From an uncultured bacterium (lineage in GTDB: Bacteria; Cyanobacteriota; Vampirovibrionia; Gastranaerophilales; Gastranaerophilaceae): a DNA stretch of 64,000 nucleotides. This document shows, one piece after another, positions 35,546 to 43,614 of this stretch (position 1 is the stretch's first letter; the number at the start of each line of letters is the position of its first letter). The stretch is from assembly GCA_949296425.1 (NCBI GenBank), contig CASFPN010000042.1:1-64000 (forward strand), in the 5' to 3' direction. Position numbers and translations under genes: made by a program. The notes beneath the pieces were generated by a model. That model was not told where the DNA came from and searched no databases. It saw only the letters and a list, made by a program, of their open reading frames with translations.

Positions 35546-36949
35546 TTATATTTTAATATGTTTGAGTGCCGTACATATAATTTTAGAGATATTTTGACTT
35601 CCCGGAGCAGTAGCTTTTACAACAGGTGTTTTATTAACTTTCTTTAAAGCAGCTGAGATAACGTCTTCTAAAACTGGAGTTGTTGGTTTAACCACTCTTG
35701 GTTGAGCTTCTCCATGAGTTAATGTTGAAAAGACTTTATCAATATCAACATTAGCAATTTGCGTATATCCAGTTGGCTTATTAAATCCAAGTATCTGCTG
35801 ATGTGCAGAAGGTGTTTGCAATGATACAATACTAGATGTTGGATTTGGTGTTTTTATATTTGCTTTCCATTTTGCTACCACATCATCAATCCAAGATGTT
35901 GGGTTTTGAACAATAGGTTTAGCTTGTGGTTTTATTTGTTGGTTTAATTGCCCAAGCATTTTTGTATTATTAAGAACAGAAAATGCGGGAATTTTCCTTT
36001 GAATATCTGGCAACATTTGTTTAAACTGATTATAAACGTCCTCATCTGCCTCTTTTAAATATTTTAATGCATCATCTAATCTTTCAGGAGCTAATGTTGT
36101 TAGCCAAGGCTCTGCGCTACCTAGTAACAGGGAATTATTACCTTTTTTAACAATATCATTAAACATTCCAGCTACAAACTTACTCGTTCCTTTGTTTATT
36201 CTCTGCTCCAATGTACTAAGTAAATTTGGATTTCGTTCTAGAAATTCTTGTGGTAAACCATCTAATATATGCTGAGGTATTTTCCCATCTACAATCTTCC
36301 CAGTAAACATTTCACCAAAATCATCAATACATTGTAATGTTGATGTTCCATATAATAACTTTAAATCTGTTGAGCTCAAACTCTTTAAATCTATACCTGC
36401 AACATGTTTGAAATTTCCATTGCTTGTACGGAACATTGATGCTGTTGGAGCATTGGAAGGATTATGTCCTATATCATAATCAACATAACGAATACGAAAA
36501 CCAGATGAACCAGGAGCCCATCTATCATAAACATTGTATCCACTAAATCGACTAGTAATGTGTTGTGTCATCAAAACATCACTATCTCTAAATGTTATAT
36601 TATTCTTTTTCATACATTCTGCAATTTTATCACCAAATCTAGCTTCAAGTTCTTTCGCAATTTTTTCTAACTCATTGCGAGATCCCGTTTTACCATATAC
36701 AGTAATACCACTTCCGTCTATAGTACAACCACCAGCTCCTACTTTATAAAGATTTCCAGTACCATTCGTGCTAACTCGACCTTGTCCATTTGTTCCATAG
36801 CTTGACGAAGTACCAAATTGTTCGTCTAAAAACTGTGTAATTTCTAATGTTAATTGATCCTTAATATCTGCAACAACTGGAATATGAAGTTTAAACCCAT
36901 TATTCTTAAAGTCATAGTGCCTACCATTTAGTAATATTTCTTCTGACAT
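35546..36949 (-). CDS. Large protein of unknown function, 467 aa
   Basis: Not recognised. No signal peptide or membrane segment. The N-terminal 110 residues include a Gly/Ser/Asn-rich low-complexity stretch (GTSSSYGTNGQGRVSTNG). A central region (about 120-330) looks globular, and the C-terminal 130 residues are Pro/Thr/Gln-rich and probably disordered. Base and codon use differ somewhat from the housekeeping neighbours. AAGG upstream supports the start. Its modular, eukaryote-like composition recalls the FHA/peptidase protein at the window start; a secreted or host-directed role is speculation. Confidence 0.75.
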   Translation of the reverse strand: MSEEILLNGRHYDFKNNGFKLHIPVVADIKDQLTLEITQFLDEQFGTSSSYGTNGQGRVSTNGTGNLYKVGAGGCTIDGSGITVYGKTGSRNELEKIAKELEARFGDKIAECMKKNNITFRDSDVLMTQHITSRFSGYNVYDRWAPGSSGFRIRYVDYDIGHNPSNAPTASMFRTSNGNFKHVAGIDLKSLSSTDLKLLYGTSTLQCIDDFGEMFTGKIVDGKIPQHILDGLPQEFLERNPNLLSTLEQRINKGTSKFVAGMFNDIVKKGNNSLLLGSAEPWLTTLAPERLDDALKYLKEADEDVYNQFKQMLPDIQRKIPAFSVLNNTKMLGQLNQQIKPQAKPIVQNPTSWIDDVVAKWKANIKTPNPTSSIVSLQTPSAHQQILGFNKPTGYTQIANVDIDKVFSTLTHGEAQPRVVKPTTPVLEDVISAALKKVNKTPVVKATAPGSQNISKIICTALKHIKI

Positions 36950-37119
36950 GTTATACCCTTAATTTCCTTTAAAATTCCCCTATGCCTATATAAAGTATTT
37001 TTCAGTTTTAGAATTGCCTAATTTCAATATTCAGTGAAAAAAATCTTAACATTTCAAACCTAAAACACTTCTAATATTGTAATACTCTTGAGTTGATTGT
37101 TTCATTACATGAATAAGAC

Positions 37120-37190
37120 TTGAATATAAGCTAATTTCTGTTACAATAGTCTTATCGAAGGGTTCCAGAGTCTGGAGCTTATCGACACCA
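37120..37190 (+). ncRNA. CTTATCGA-hairpin-CTTATCGA leader element (copy 1) with promoter
   Basis: Promoter TTGAAT (37120-37125), 16-base spacer, TACAAT (37142-37147, with TGT before it). The transcript begins near CTTATCGA (37151-37158), followed by a small hairpin with arms TCCA/TGGA and a second CTTATCGA (37178-37185). A near-copy with its own terminator lies at 37743-37846. This copy runs into the membrane-protein gene at 37251 and probably forms its 5' leader. The rest of the 301-base gap upstream holds no gene. Confidence 0.55.
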
Positions 37191-37250
37191 TTTTAAGTTG
37201 TTGGGCAAGTATGCCCAACCTACGAGCTCTGAGGTGATTAAATAATAACA

Positions 37251-37658
37251 ATGAATAATAACTGTATTAAATTCTTACAGATATATGCTTTTGGGAGTTT
37301 GCTTAGTGTTGTAGTGTCATTTATGTTAAGTTATGCTTATGTATTCGTTGACGAAAATTGGGGAATAGCAGGTTGGGCTGTACCAATATTCGTTATGCTG
37401 GTTTCAATATTTGTTTTTGCAATACTACTAGCATATTATTTATTTGTTAAATACAACAAAAATAGGGTATTAACATTATATTTTCTTGAAAAAGAATATA
37501 AAATTTACGAAAATAAATTTATATGCTTATTAGGGAAAATAATACTTTGTTTAATGCTGATTTATTATGTGTTATATTTCTACCCTATTTTAATAACGAT
37601 AGTTGCATATTTGATTCTACTCATAATTAATAATATTTTGAATAAAGAAAATACATAG
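37251..37658 (+). CDS. Small integral membrane protein, 135 aa
   Basis: Very hydrophobic, with about four membrane helices (residues 8-30, 38-62, 85-105, 108-130), few charges, and a short lysine-containing loop in the middle. Family not recognised. GAGGTGA lies 14 bases before the ATG, which is farther than usual, and no closer in-frame start exists. A GTTGGGCA/TGCCCAAC hairpin and the copy-1 RNA element lie in its leader, and a second copy of that element follows the gene. Confidence 0.65.
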   Translation: MNNNCIKFLQIYAFGSLLSVVVSFMLSYAYVFVDENWGIAGWAVPIFVMLVSIFVFAILLAYYLFVKYNKNRVLTLYFLEKEYKIYENKFICLLGKIILCLMLIYYVLYFYPILITIVAYLILLIINNILNKENT

Positions 37659-37742
37659 CGAGTTGGTTAGACACTGTCTAATTCCAAAATAATTCTCATG
37701 TTATAGTATTCAAAAGTAGAGTCTTTCAATACATAAACCAAA

Positions 37743-37846
37743 TTGGAATAAAGGATATTTTTTGATAAAATAATCTTATCGAAAGGTTCCATACTCGGGA
37801 GCTTATCGACATTAAAAAGAGAGTAACAGTTGTTACTCTCTTTTTA
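37743..37846 (+). ncRNA. Putative small RNA: CTTATCGA-hairpin-CTTATCGA (copy 2) with promoter and terminator
   Basis: TTGGAA (37743-37748), 17-base spacer, TAAAAT (37766-37771), then CTTATCGA (37775-37782), a hairpin with arms TTCC/GGGA, a second CTTATCGA (37802-37809) and a strong terminator with perfect 15-base arms (37814-37845). The implied RNA is about 70 nt with no start codon. Compared with copy 1, the 8-mers are invariant while the hairpin stem differs on both sides, so pairing is preserved. About 60 bases upstream of the promoter are also homologous between copies. Confidence 0.6.
37814..37846 (+). terminator. Intrinsic terminator of the copy-2 RNA
   Basis: AAAAAGAGAGTAACA and its exact complement with a 2-base loop, ending in TTTTT. 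Confidence 0.85.
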
Positions 37847-37863
37847 ATATGCATGAATTGTGA

Positions 37864-37939
37864 GGGCTTTAATCCGTAAATTGTGGGTACAGCGCAAGCC
37901 GAGCAGAGGACAAACCTTTTTGTTTGCGGCATAAAGCCC
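37864..37939 (+). other. Potentially structured intergenic region
   Basis: GGGCTTTA (37864-37871) pairs perfectly with TAAAGCCC (37932-37939) and encloses a CAAAC/GTTTG hairpin (37911-37926) and a GC-rich single-stranded stretch (GCGCAAGCCGAGCAGAGG). It is more GC-rich than its surroundings. I cannot match it to a known riboswitch. It lies in the 236-base gap before the LuxR-type gene, where no reading frame is evident. Confidence 0.35.
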
Positions 37940-38081
37940 GTAAAATGTTACAAATTTGTAATATCCATTTGTTTATTAATTATCTGAAAATTATAGGCTA
38001 TTTTAATATTTTACACCTCTTTTTATATTTGTAGCCAAAAGCCTAGTATATCCTAAAAAATCATACTCATATTATAGTTGT

Positions 38082-38432
38082 ATGGAGACGGAAGGACAAA
38101 CATTATTTGTTCTCGACAGAGAAGCAGTTAAAACTATCCTGACCATGCGGGAGACTGAATATTTGTCGCTTGTTGCAATGGGGTTTCAAAATAATGAAAT
38201 TGCAAAAATTTTGTTTGTCAGCCATAGTACAGTAAAAAAAGAATTGGAATCAATATTTGACAAATTGCTTGCCAGAAATCGTGCTAATGCTGTTACTATT
38301 GCTTTTTTACATCATATTTTAGATAATTATATTTTGACTGTTGTGTATGAAAAATATAATCTTAAAGAGCATAGAAGATTTAAAGATAAAGATTTTGTAA
38401 AACGGAAAAGTAAGATTAAACATTGCCTGTAG
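38082..38432 (+). CDS. LuxR/GerE-type helix-turn-helix regulator without receiver domain
   Basis: A 116-aa protein whose central region is a LuxR-type DNA-binding domain: LTMRETEYLSLVAMGFQNNE, IAKILFVSHSTVKKELESIF and KLLARNRANAVTIA. There is no receiver or ligand domain. The basic C-terminus (KRKSKIKH) is unusual. A TATTAT box ends 6 bases before the ATG and there is no Shine-Dalgarno, so the message may be leaderless. It converges with ricT, overlapping by 17 bases. Targets unknown. Confidence 0.85.
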   Translation: METEGQTLFVLDREAVKTILTMRETEYLSLVAMGFQNNEIAKILFVSHSTVKKELESIFDKLLARNRANAVTIAFLHHILDNYILTVVYEKYNLKEHRRFKDKDFVKRKSKIKHCL

Positions 38433-39339
38433 AGCTGTTTTTGTCATCTTCAAGCTGTTTAATGTCTATATTTTCGTTTTCGTAGTCATAGCTGTTTATA
38501 ACCGGCAGGTCAATTTCAACATTTACGTCAGCATCAACCATTTCAATGTCTGACTTCAAAAATTCTTTTACTTTTCCGTCTTCCATTTTTACCGCGACTT
38601 TACCGCTTAAAAATTGTAAATAACATACCTTACCAAGTCCGTCAGGTGTCATAACAGAAGAACCTACAGGCGGCATACCTTTTGCGGCATCAATGTAGTG
38701 TGAATATTCATAAGTCAAGCAGCAAAGAAGACGTCCGCATGTGCCTGAAATTTTTCCGGGAGCAATCGGCATTCCCTGATCTTTAGCAAGTTTTACGTTG
38801 ATTGTTGCAAATTTTCTTAAAAAACTTGAGCAGCAAAAAGGTCTTCCGCAAATCCCTGTTCCTTCAACAATAGAGGTTTCATCACGTACACCTATATGTC
38901 GCAGGTCAATTCTTACACGGGTAAATACCTGTGTTAAATCTTTTAGTAATGCTCTGAAATCAACTCTTTCAGGCGCTGTGTAATAAAATGTTATTTTCCT
39001 TCTGTCAAACGTAATCCGGCATTGTACGAGATTCATATTTAGTTTGTGCTGCTGTACAAGCGCTTGACATTTGAAAAAGGATTGTACCTCTTCTTTTTTT
39101 ATATCATCAAGAGTTTGAAGATCGCGTTGTGAAAGCGTTCTTATAACCTGAAAAGGTTCCGGTTTATTTTTGTTGTTTTCCCAAATCTGAGATACCTGTG
39201 AATTTACAATAAAAGCTTTAAGTGCCTCCTCTCCCTTTTCAGTTCTGACCAGAACCATTTGGCCGTCTTCAAGTTTTATTGTTTCCGGAACGGAAAGCGG
39301 GTAAAAAGTATTTTTTAAATATTTTACGGCAAATTTCAT
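38416..39339 (-). CDS. ricT: RicT/YaaT family protein (PSP1 domain)
   Basis: In Bacillus this protein, with RicA and RicF, forms a complex that modulates RNase Y cleavage. The PSP1 domain is recognisable by the cysteine-rich CGRPFCCSSFLRKF and CGRLLCCLTYE, which bind an iron-sulfur cluster in the Bacillus complex. At 307 aa it has a C-terminal acidic extension. It overlaps gpsA by one base. The presence of rny in the same window is functionally consistent. Confidence 0.92.
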   Translation of the reverse strand: MKFAVKYLKNTFYPLSVPETIKLEDGQMVLVRTEKGEEALKAFIVNSQVSQIWENNKNKPEPFQVIRTLSQRDLQTLDDIKKEEVQSFFKCQALVQQHKLNMNLVQCRITFDRRKITFYYTAPERVDFRALLKDLTQVFTRVRIDLRHIGVRDETSIVEGTGICGRPFCCSSFLRKFATINVKLAKDQGMPIAPGKISGTCGRLLCCLTYEYSHYIDAAKGMPPVGSSVMTPDGLGKVCYLQFLSGKVAVKMEDGKVKEFLKSDIEMVDADVNVEIDLPVINSYDYENENIDIKQLEDDKNSSTGNV

Positions 39340-40340
39340 TATACGTATCTTTCTTCTTCTTTCAATTTTCTGTTCATAAGTTTTTCCAAAAGCGCCTGGG
39401 GCGTAATATCAGTATAAACAGCCTCATAAATTGCATTTGAAACAGGAACTTCAATATTTAATTTTTGGGCAAGTTCACAAATTGCTTTTGAAGTTTTGAC
39501 TCCTTCTGCGACAGAGCCGAGTTCTTTTAATATGTCATCAATTTTTTTGCCTTTAGCAAGCATTGAACCGACTGTGTAATTTCTTGACATAGGACTTGAG
39601 CAAGTAGCTATTAAATCTCCCATTCCGGAAAGTCCGTAAAGAGTAGACGGGTTTGCTCCGAGATTAATACTTACTCTGACTATTTCTGCCATACCTCTTG
39701 TTAAAAGTGTTCCGGAACAGTTGTCTCCAAGTCCCATTGTGTGAGCAAAACCTGAAGCAATTGCAATTACGTTTTTCAATGAGCCGCCGAGTTCGACCCC
39801 TATTACATCAGTGTTTGTATAAAGTCTGAATTTATTCGGAACATTCAAGGCTTTTTGAACATATTCTGCTGTTTTTATATCTTCACATGCAACGGTTGCA
39901 GCTGTCGGCAGTCCGGCTAAAACTTCTTTAGCAAGTGTAGGTCCTGACAATATGGCAAGCTTTTGTTCGGGCAAAACATCTTTGATAACTTCAGACATTC
40001 TCATTAATGAAGGAAGTTCAATACCTTTTGAAGCATTAACTAAAATTTGTCCTGATTTTATGCCGGCTTCTTTAAGGTGCTCACAAACATCACGCGTACC
40101 CGATGTCGCAACAACCGAAAGGATTATATCAGCTTCTGAAATTGCAGCGGAAAGATTTGATGTAATTTCTACTTTTTTATCTAACTGTACTTCCAGCGGT
40201 TTTGAACAGTGTTTATTTTGTATCAAATCTTCTGACAAATCCTGTTCTCTGCCCCAGACAGTTATTTTATCGAAATTATTTGTTAACAGCCAGCAAAGTG
40301 TTAGTCCCCAGCATCCTGCTCCCAATATTGTTAATTTCAT
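39339..40340 (-). CDS. gpsA: Glycerol-3-phosphate dehydrogenase (NAD(P)+)
   Basis: Reduces dihydroxyacetone phosphate to glycerol 3-phosphate for phospholipid synthesis. At 333 aa it is normal length. The dinucleotide-binding motif GAGCWGLTL is at residues 7-15; the catalytic-domain segment GSLKNVIAIASGF and the substrate-binding RGMAEIVR are present. Operon order is murQ, gpsA, ricT with short gaps or overlaps. Confidence 0.96.
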   Translation of the reverse strand: MKLTILGAGCWGLTLCWLLTNNFDKITVWGREQDLSEDLIQNKHCSKPLEVQLDKKVEITSNLSAAISEADIILSVVATSGTRDVCEHLKEAGIKSGQILVNASKGIELPSLMRMSEVIKDVLPEQKLAILSGPTLAKEVLAGLPTAATVACEDIKTAEYVQKALNVPNKFRLYTNTDVIGVELGGSLKNVIAIASGFAHTMGLGDNCSGTLLTRGMAEIVRVSINLGANPSTLYGLSGMGDLIATCSSPMSRNYTVGSMLAKGKKIDDILKELGSVAEGVKTSKAICELAQKLNIEVPVSNAIYEAVYTDITPQALLEKLMNRKLKEEERYV

Positions 40341-40353
40341 ATTTTATCTCTCC

Positions 40354-41247
40354 TTATACCGGCAGGCCTATGTTTAGCAATTTACGAAGCACTCCGCCGT
40401 GTTTTCTTAACTCCTGTCTTGCTTTTTCAACATCAATTTTCATCATTATTGAAACAATTGATGTTTTAATTTCCCAATCGGATTTTAAAAGTGTTGCAAG
40501 TGCTTCACTGTGTGTAACATTTGCAATTTGAGCAACAATTCGGATTGCACGGTCTTTTAATTTTTCATTAACCGGCTGAAGGTCAATCATAAAGTTTTCA
40601 TAAGTTTTTCCGATTTTAATCATTGCACCTGTTGAAAGCATATTTAAAATCATTTTTTGTGCGGTTCCGGCTTTTAATCTTGAAGAGCCTGCAATAACTT
40701 CCGGACCGACTTCAGGGCAGATAACAAGACCTGCTTCTTCTGCTATTCTACCTTTGGGGTTGCATGTAATTCCGATTGTTTTGCAATTAACTTCTTCTGC
40801 ACGTTTTAAAACTCCGAGCAAATATTTTGGGTTGCCGCTTGCGGAAATTACCACTGCCACATCGTTGTCATTTAAAATTTTGGCATCTTCATATCCGAGA
40901 TCGGCATTGTCTTCGGCTCCTTCAATAGAATGCCTTATAGCTTTATCTCCTCCGCAGATAAAGCCTTGAACCATATCTGTTGATACGCTGAAAGTCGGAG
41001 GGCATTCCGAAGCATCAAGAATTCCGAGTCTGCCTGATGTCCCCGCGCCGAAGTAGATTAACCGTCCGCCTTTTAAAAATTGTTTTGCTATCAAATCAAT
41101 TGCTGATGCAATATTTTCACTTTCTTCTTCAACAGCAAGTGCAACGAGTTTGTCTTCCTCATTCATTTTTTTTACGATTTCAATAGTCGGGAGAATATCA
41201 ATGTTTTTTGTATTCTCATTTCGGTATTCTGTAATAATGTCGCTCAT
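40354..41247 (-). CDS. murQ: N-acetylmuramic acid 6-phosphate etherase
   Basis: Cleaves the lactyl ether of MurNAc-6-phosphate during recovery of cell-wall sugars. The 297-aa protein has the SIS-domain features GAGTSGRLGILDASECPPTF (first half GAGTSGRLG, second half DASECPPTF), SASGNPKYLLG and GPEVIAGSSRLKAGTAQK. No MurNAc importer or kinase gene is visible nearby, so the source of substrate is unclear. It is first in a run with gpsA and ricT. Confidence 0.95.
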   Translation of the reverse strand: MSDIITEYRNENTKNIDILPTIEIVKKMNEEDKLVALAVEEESENIASAIDLIAKQFLKGGRLIYFGAGTSGRLGILDASECPPTFSVSTDMVQGFICGGDKAIRHSIEGAEDNADLGYEDAKILNDNDVAVVISASGNPKYLLGVLKRAEEVNCKTIGITCNPKGRIAEEAGLVICPEVGPEVIAGSSRLKAGTAQKMILNMLSTGAMIKIGKTYENFMIDLQPVNEKLKDRAIRIVAQIANVTHSEALATLLKSDWEIKTSIVSIMMKIDVEKARQELRKHGGVLRKLLNIGLPV

Positions 41248-41276
41248 GTTTTACCCCTTTATAAATAATATAAACA

Positions 41277-41738
41277 CTAAATCAATTTTAAAAGATTAGC
41301 CATTTCAATAGCTGATTTTGCTGCATCTGAGCCTTTATTTCCTGCTTTTGTACCGGCTCTTTCAATTGCCTGTTCTATATTATCAGTTGTTAAAACTCCA
41401 AATATAACAGGTACACCTGTCTGTAAGCTAACCTGAGAAATCCCTTTTGAAACTTCCGAACTTACATAATCAAAGTGTGCGGTAGCACCTCTGATTACTG
41501 CACCGAGTGTAATTATAGCATTATATTTACCTGTTTGTGCAAATTTTTGTGCTGTAACAGGTATTTCAAAGGCGCCAGGAACTTTTACAACATCAATATT
41601 GTCATCAGAAACTCCGTGGCGTTTGAGTTCATCTAATGCGCCTGACAAAAGTTTTGAACCGATAAAATCGTTAAATCTTGATAATATTATACAAAATTTT
41701 TCATTTCCTGCTACTAACTGTCCTTCGTATGTTTTCAT
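41277..41738 (-). CDS. ribH: 6,7-dimethyl-8-ribityllumazine synthase
   Basis: Penultimate step of riboflavin synthesis. With the ATG at 41738, preceded by GGAGAG, it is 153 aa, the usual length; an upstream in-frame start at 41765 is less likely. Motifs: [23 protein letters not shown] and the [11 protein letters not shown] segment near the C-terminus, with the catalytic histidine in TAHFDYV. Other riboflavin genes are not in this window. Confidence 0.96.
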   Translation of the reverse strand: MKTYEGQLVAGNEKFCIILSRFNDFIGSKLLSGALDELKRHGVSDDNIDVVKVPGAFEIPVTAQKFAQTGKYNAIITLGAVIRGATAHFDYVSSEVSKGISQVSLQTGVPVIFGVLTTDNIEQAIERAGTKAGNKGSDAAKSAIEMANLLKLI

Positions 41739-41787
41739 TTTTGACTCTCCGTTGTCTATAGACACACTAATTTTAACTCATATATAT

Positions 41788-42492
41788 CTATTTTACAATA
41801 AGAGGAGCAAAAATCTTATAAAAAATATATATTGCTGCTATTACAAGAAGTCCGCCGCTCATTTTTAAAAGCCAGTCAGAAAGTTTGTAAAACCATTTGC
41901 TGTTTTTTAGCTGGGATGTCAATGAACCTGCAATAATAAGTATTATACCCTGTCCTAGAGAGAATAAAAACAACATAATAATAGCATGTGATATACTGGC
42001 TGAGAGAGACGCAAATGCCATAATACCTGCTAAAATCGGGGTTGAGCAAGGTGTCCCGGCAAGTGCAAACACTCCTCCTAACAATACCGGATAAAGATAG
42101 GTGTTGGTATGCTCGTTTTTGGGCATTTCCTTAACTATTACAGGAAGTTCAAAGTCCAGAATCCCCAATAGTTTTAACCCCATAACCATTATTATTCCGG
42201 CTAAGAATATTCCGAAATATCCGCCGGCAAATGAAATAAATACTTTGCCGGTGATTGCACATATTATACCGATTATTGAAAATACAATTGCAGTTCCGAA
42301 AACAAAAAACAGCATTTGTATGAATGTTTTTAGCGGTTTGGCATCTGAATACCCGCCGACATAGCCTACAATTAGCGGAAGCATGGCAAGCGAGCAAGGA
42401 GATAATGATGCTATAAGCCCTCCTAAAAATGATAGTGCAAATAGTATAGGTAAACTTCCATGTTGTGAGAAAAGATTAATATATTGTTCCAT
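41788..42492 (-). CDS. ccdA: CcdA/DsbD-type thiol-disulfide transmembrane protein
   Basis: A 234-aa protein with six predicted membrane helices that moves reducing equivalents across the inner membrane. The two conserved cysteines are visible in LSPCSLAMLP (helix 1) and GTPCSTPIL (helix 4). Its start is 2 bases from the stop of the thioredoxin-like gene upstream, so they form a pair: the membrane reductant carrier and its extracytoplasmic partner. Confidence 0.92.
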   Translation of the reverse strand: MEQYINLFSQHGSLPILFALSFLGGLIASLSPCSLAMLPLIVGYVGGYSDAKPLKTFIQMLFFVFGTAIVFSIIGIICAITGKVFISFAGGYFGIFLAGIIMVMGLKLLGILDFELPVIVKEMPKNEHTNTYLYPVLLGGVFALAGTPCSTPILAGIMAFASLSASISHAIIMLFLFSLGQGIILIIAGSLTSQLKNSKWFYKLSDWLLKMSGGLLVIAAIYIFYKIFAPLIVK

Positions 42493-42494
42493 TA

Positions 42495-42881
42495 TTAGTT
42501 AAGTCCTTTTAGACAATTGTCCATTTCTTCTTCAGATACTGCTCCTTCTATTCTTTTAACCTGTTGACCTGCTGAATTTAAAAGAATAATGGTCGGAACA
42601 AGAGTTACATTGTATTTTTTTATTTGTTCATCATTGAAAGAGTTTTTATCTTGAACCTGAATTTCTGTCAAAACTATTTTACCTTCATATTTTGGAAAAA
42701 TTTCTTTAAAGATATTATTCATAGTCTGACAATCCAAACACATTGCTGATGTAAATTTTATTACTTGCGGTTTGCCTGTTTGAGCTGTTTGTGCCGTTGA
42801 TTTGTTTGATGCTGTAAGAAGCATATAAGCAAACAACGGAATTGCAAATATCAGGGTAATAATAATAGCATTTTTTTTCAT
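42495..42881 (-). CDS. Membrane-anchored thioredoxin-like protein
   Basis: A 128-aa protein with an N-terminal signal anchor (residues 4-22) and a thioredoxin fold outside the membrane. The active site is C48-L-D-C51 (SAMCLDCQTM), and the cis-proline is in TLVPTIILL. GGAG lies before the start. Together with the adjacent CcdA-like gene it probably maintains reduced thiols or assembles c-type cytochromes outside the cytoplasm. Confidence 0.9.
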   Translation of the reverse strand: MKKNAIIITLIFAIPLFAYMLLTASNKSTAQTAQTGKPQVIKFTSAMCLDCQTMNNIFKEIFPKYEGKIVLTEIQVQDKNSFNDEQIKKYNVTLVPTIILLNSAGQQVKRIEGAVSEEEMDNCLKGLN

Positions 42882-42957
42882 AGATAACTCCTTTCCTTTT
42901 TGATTTTAGCATAAACCAAAAAGGAATTTTTCAAAACCACAGTCGGGCAGTTTTCTA

Positions 42958-43307
42958 TAACTACATAAACTATGTTATAGGAAGTGAATAAGAGAATAAG
43001 TCTTTACGGTGCGCAAAGCGCACGAAAAATAGAAAATAAACCGGCACTCAACGTAGTGAACAATAACTGTAGGCGAAATAACTACAAAGCCGGCTATTGT
43101 TTGAGCGTAAAGTTAATTAGACCCTGAAACAAGTTCAGGGTGACATATGAGCGAGTTTAGCCGGCTCAGGTTGAGCCGTACAAGTTATTAGTGAATGAAG
43201 TGACTGCCGGGAGCTTCTTTGCGGTACTTTCTTGTCGGTACAAGAAAGTACCAACAAGCTATCTTTAGTAAATTGCTTCACTTCCTATAACATAGTTTAT
43301 GTAGTTA
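42958..43307. mobile_element. 350-bp MITE-like element with perfect 31-bp terminal inverted repeats (copy C)
   Basis: The ends at 42958-42988 and 43277-43307 are exact complements over 31 bases (outer part TAACTACATAAACTATG). Just inside the left end the sequence GAATAAGAGAATAAGTC and TTACGGTGCGC matches the left ends of copies A and B. The interior has a CCGGC-bearing arm pair, a CCTGAAACAAGTTCAGG palindrome and GGTACTTTC/GAAAGTACC. There is no open frame. The perfect ends suggest recent mobility. Confidence 0.8.
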
Positions 43308-43469
43308 AATATCCTCCGGAATATAAAAATCGGCTTTAGCTAAAAGTTCTCTTGTGTGTTCATAACAGCATGATTTTTGACAAATTGTTTGATATTCCCT
43401 TACTATATTTAAGATATCATCAACTGACATTTTGATAATACGTCTTTCACCTTCAATAATTCTAGCCAT
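43305..43469 (-). CDS. Small cysteine-containing protein, 54 aa
   Basis: ATG at 43469 follows GGAGG with ideal spacing. The protein starts MARIIEGERRIIKMSVDDIL and has three cysteines (TICQKSCCYEH). Family not recognised. Its TAA stop (43305-43307) is the last three bases of the inverted repeat of the adjacent MITE, so the insertion may have set the present C-terminus. A T-rich gap and the rpoC2 terminator separate it from rpoC2. Confidence 0.7.
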   Translation of the reverse strand: MARIIEGERRIIKMSVDDILNIVREYQTICQKSCCYEHTRELLAKADFYIPEDI

Positions 43470-43563
43470 TTTAACCTCCGAATTTTATATCGGTTTATCA
43501 GCGATAAAACTTTTGCAAAATCAGGCGTAAGGTTTAGAAAAATTTATTCATATTTTAATAAAT

Positions 43564-43592
43564 AAAAGACCTCTTATTTAAGAGGTCTTTTA
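43564..43592 (-). terminator. Terminator of the rpoB-rpoC1-rpoC2 operon
   Basis: Perfect 13-base arms AAAAGACCTCTTA and TAAGAGGTCTTTT with a 2-base loop, with A/T runs at both sides. It lies 23 bases beyond the rpoC2 stop. Confidence 0.85.
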
Positions 43593-43614
43593 TCGTGTTT
43601 ATAAAAGAAGTATA

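Noticed and set aside
37081-37850. CRISPR repeats or a tracrRNA
   Set aside because: There are only two imperfect copies 630 bases apart with a gene between them, no spacer array and no cas gene in the window.
37864-37939. A named riboswitch
   Set aside because: I could not match the conserved core of any riboswitch class I know, and the neighbouring gene gives no ligand clue.
38082-38432. Two-component response regulator
   Set aside because: There is no receiver domain and no histidine kinase gene nearby.
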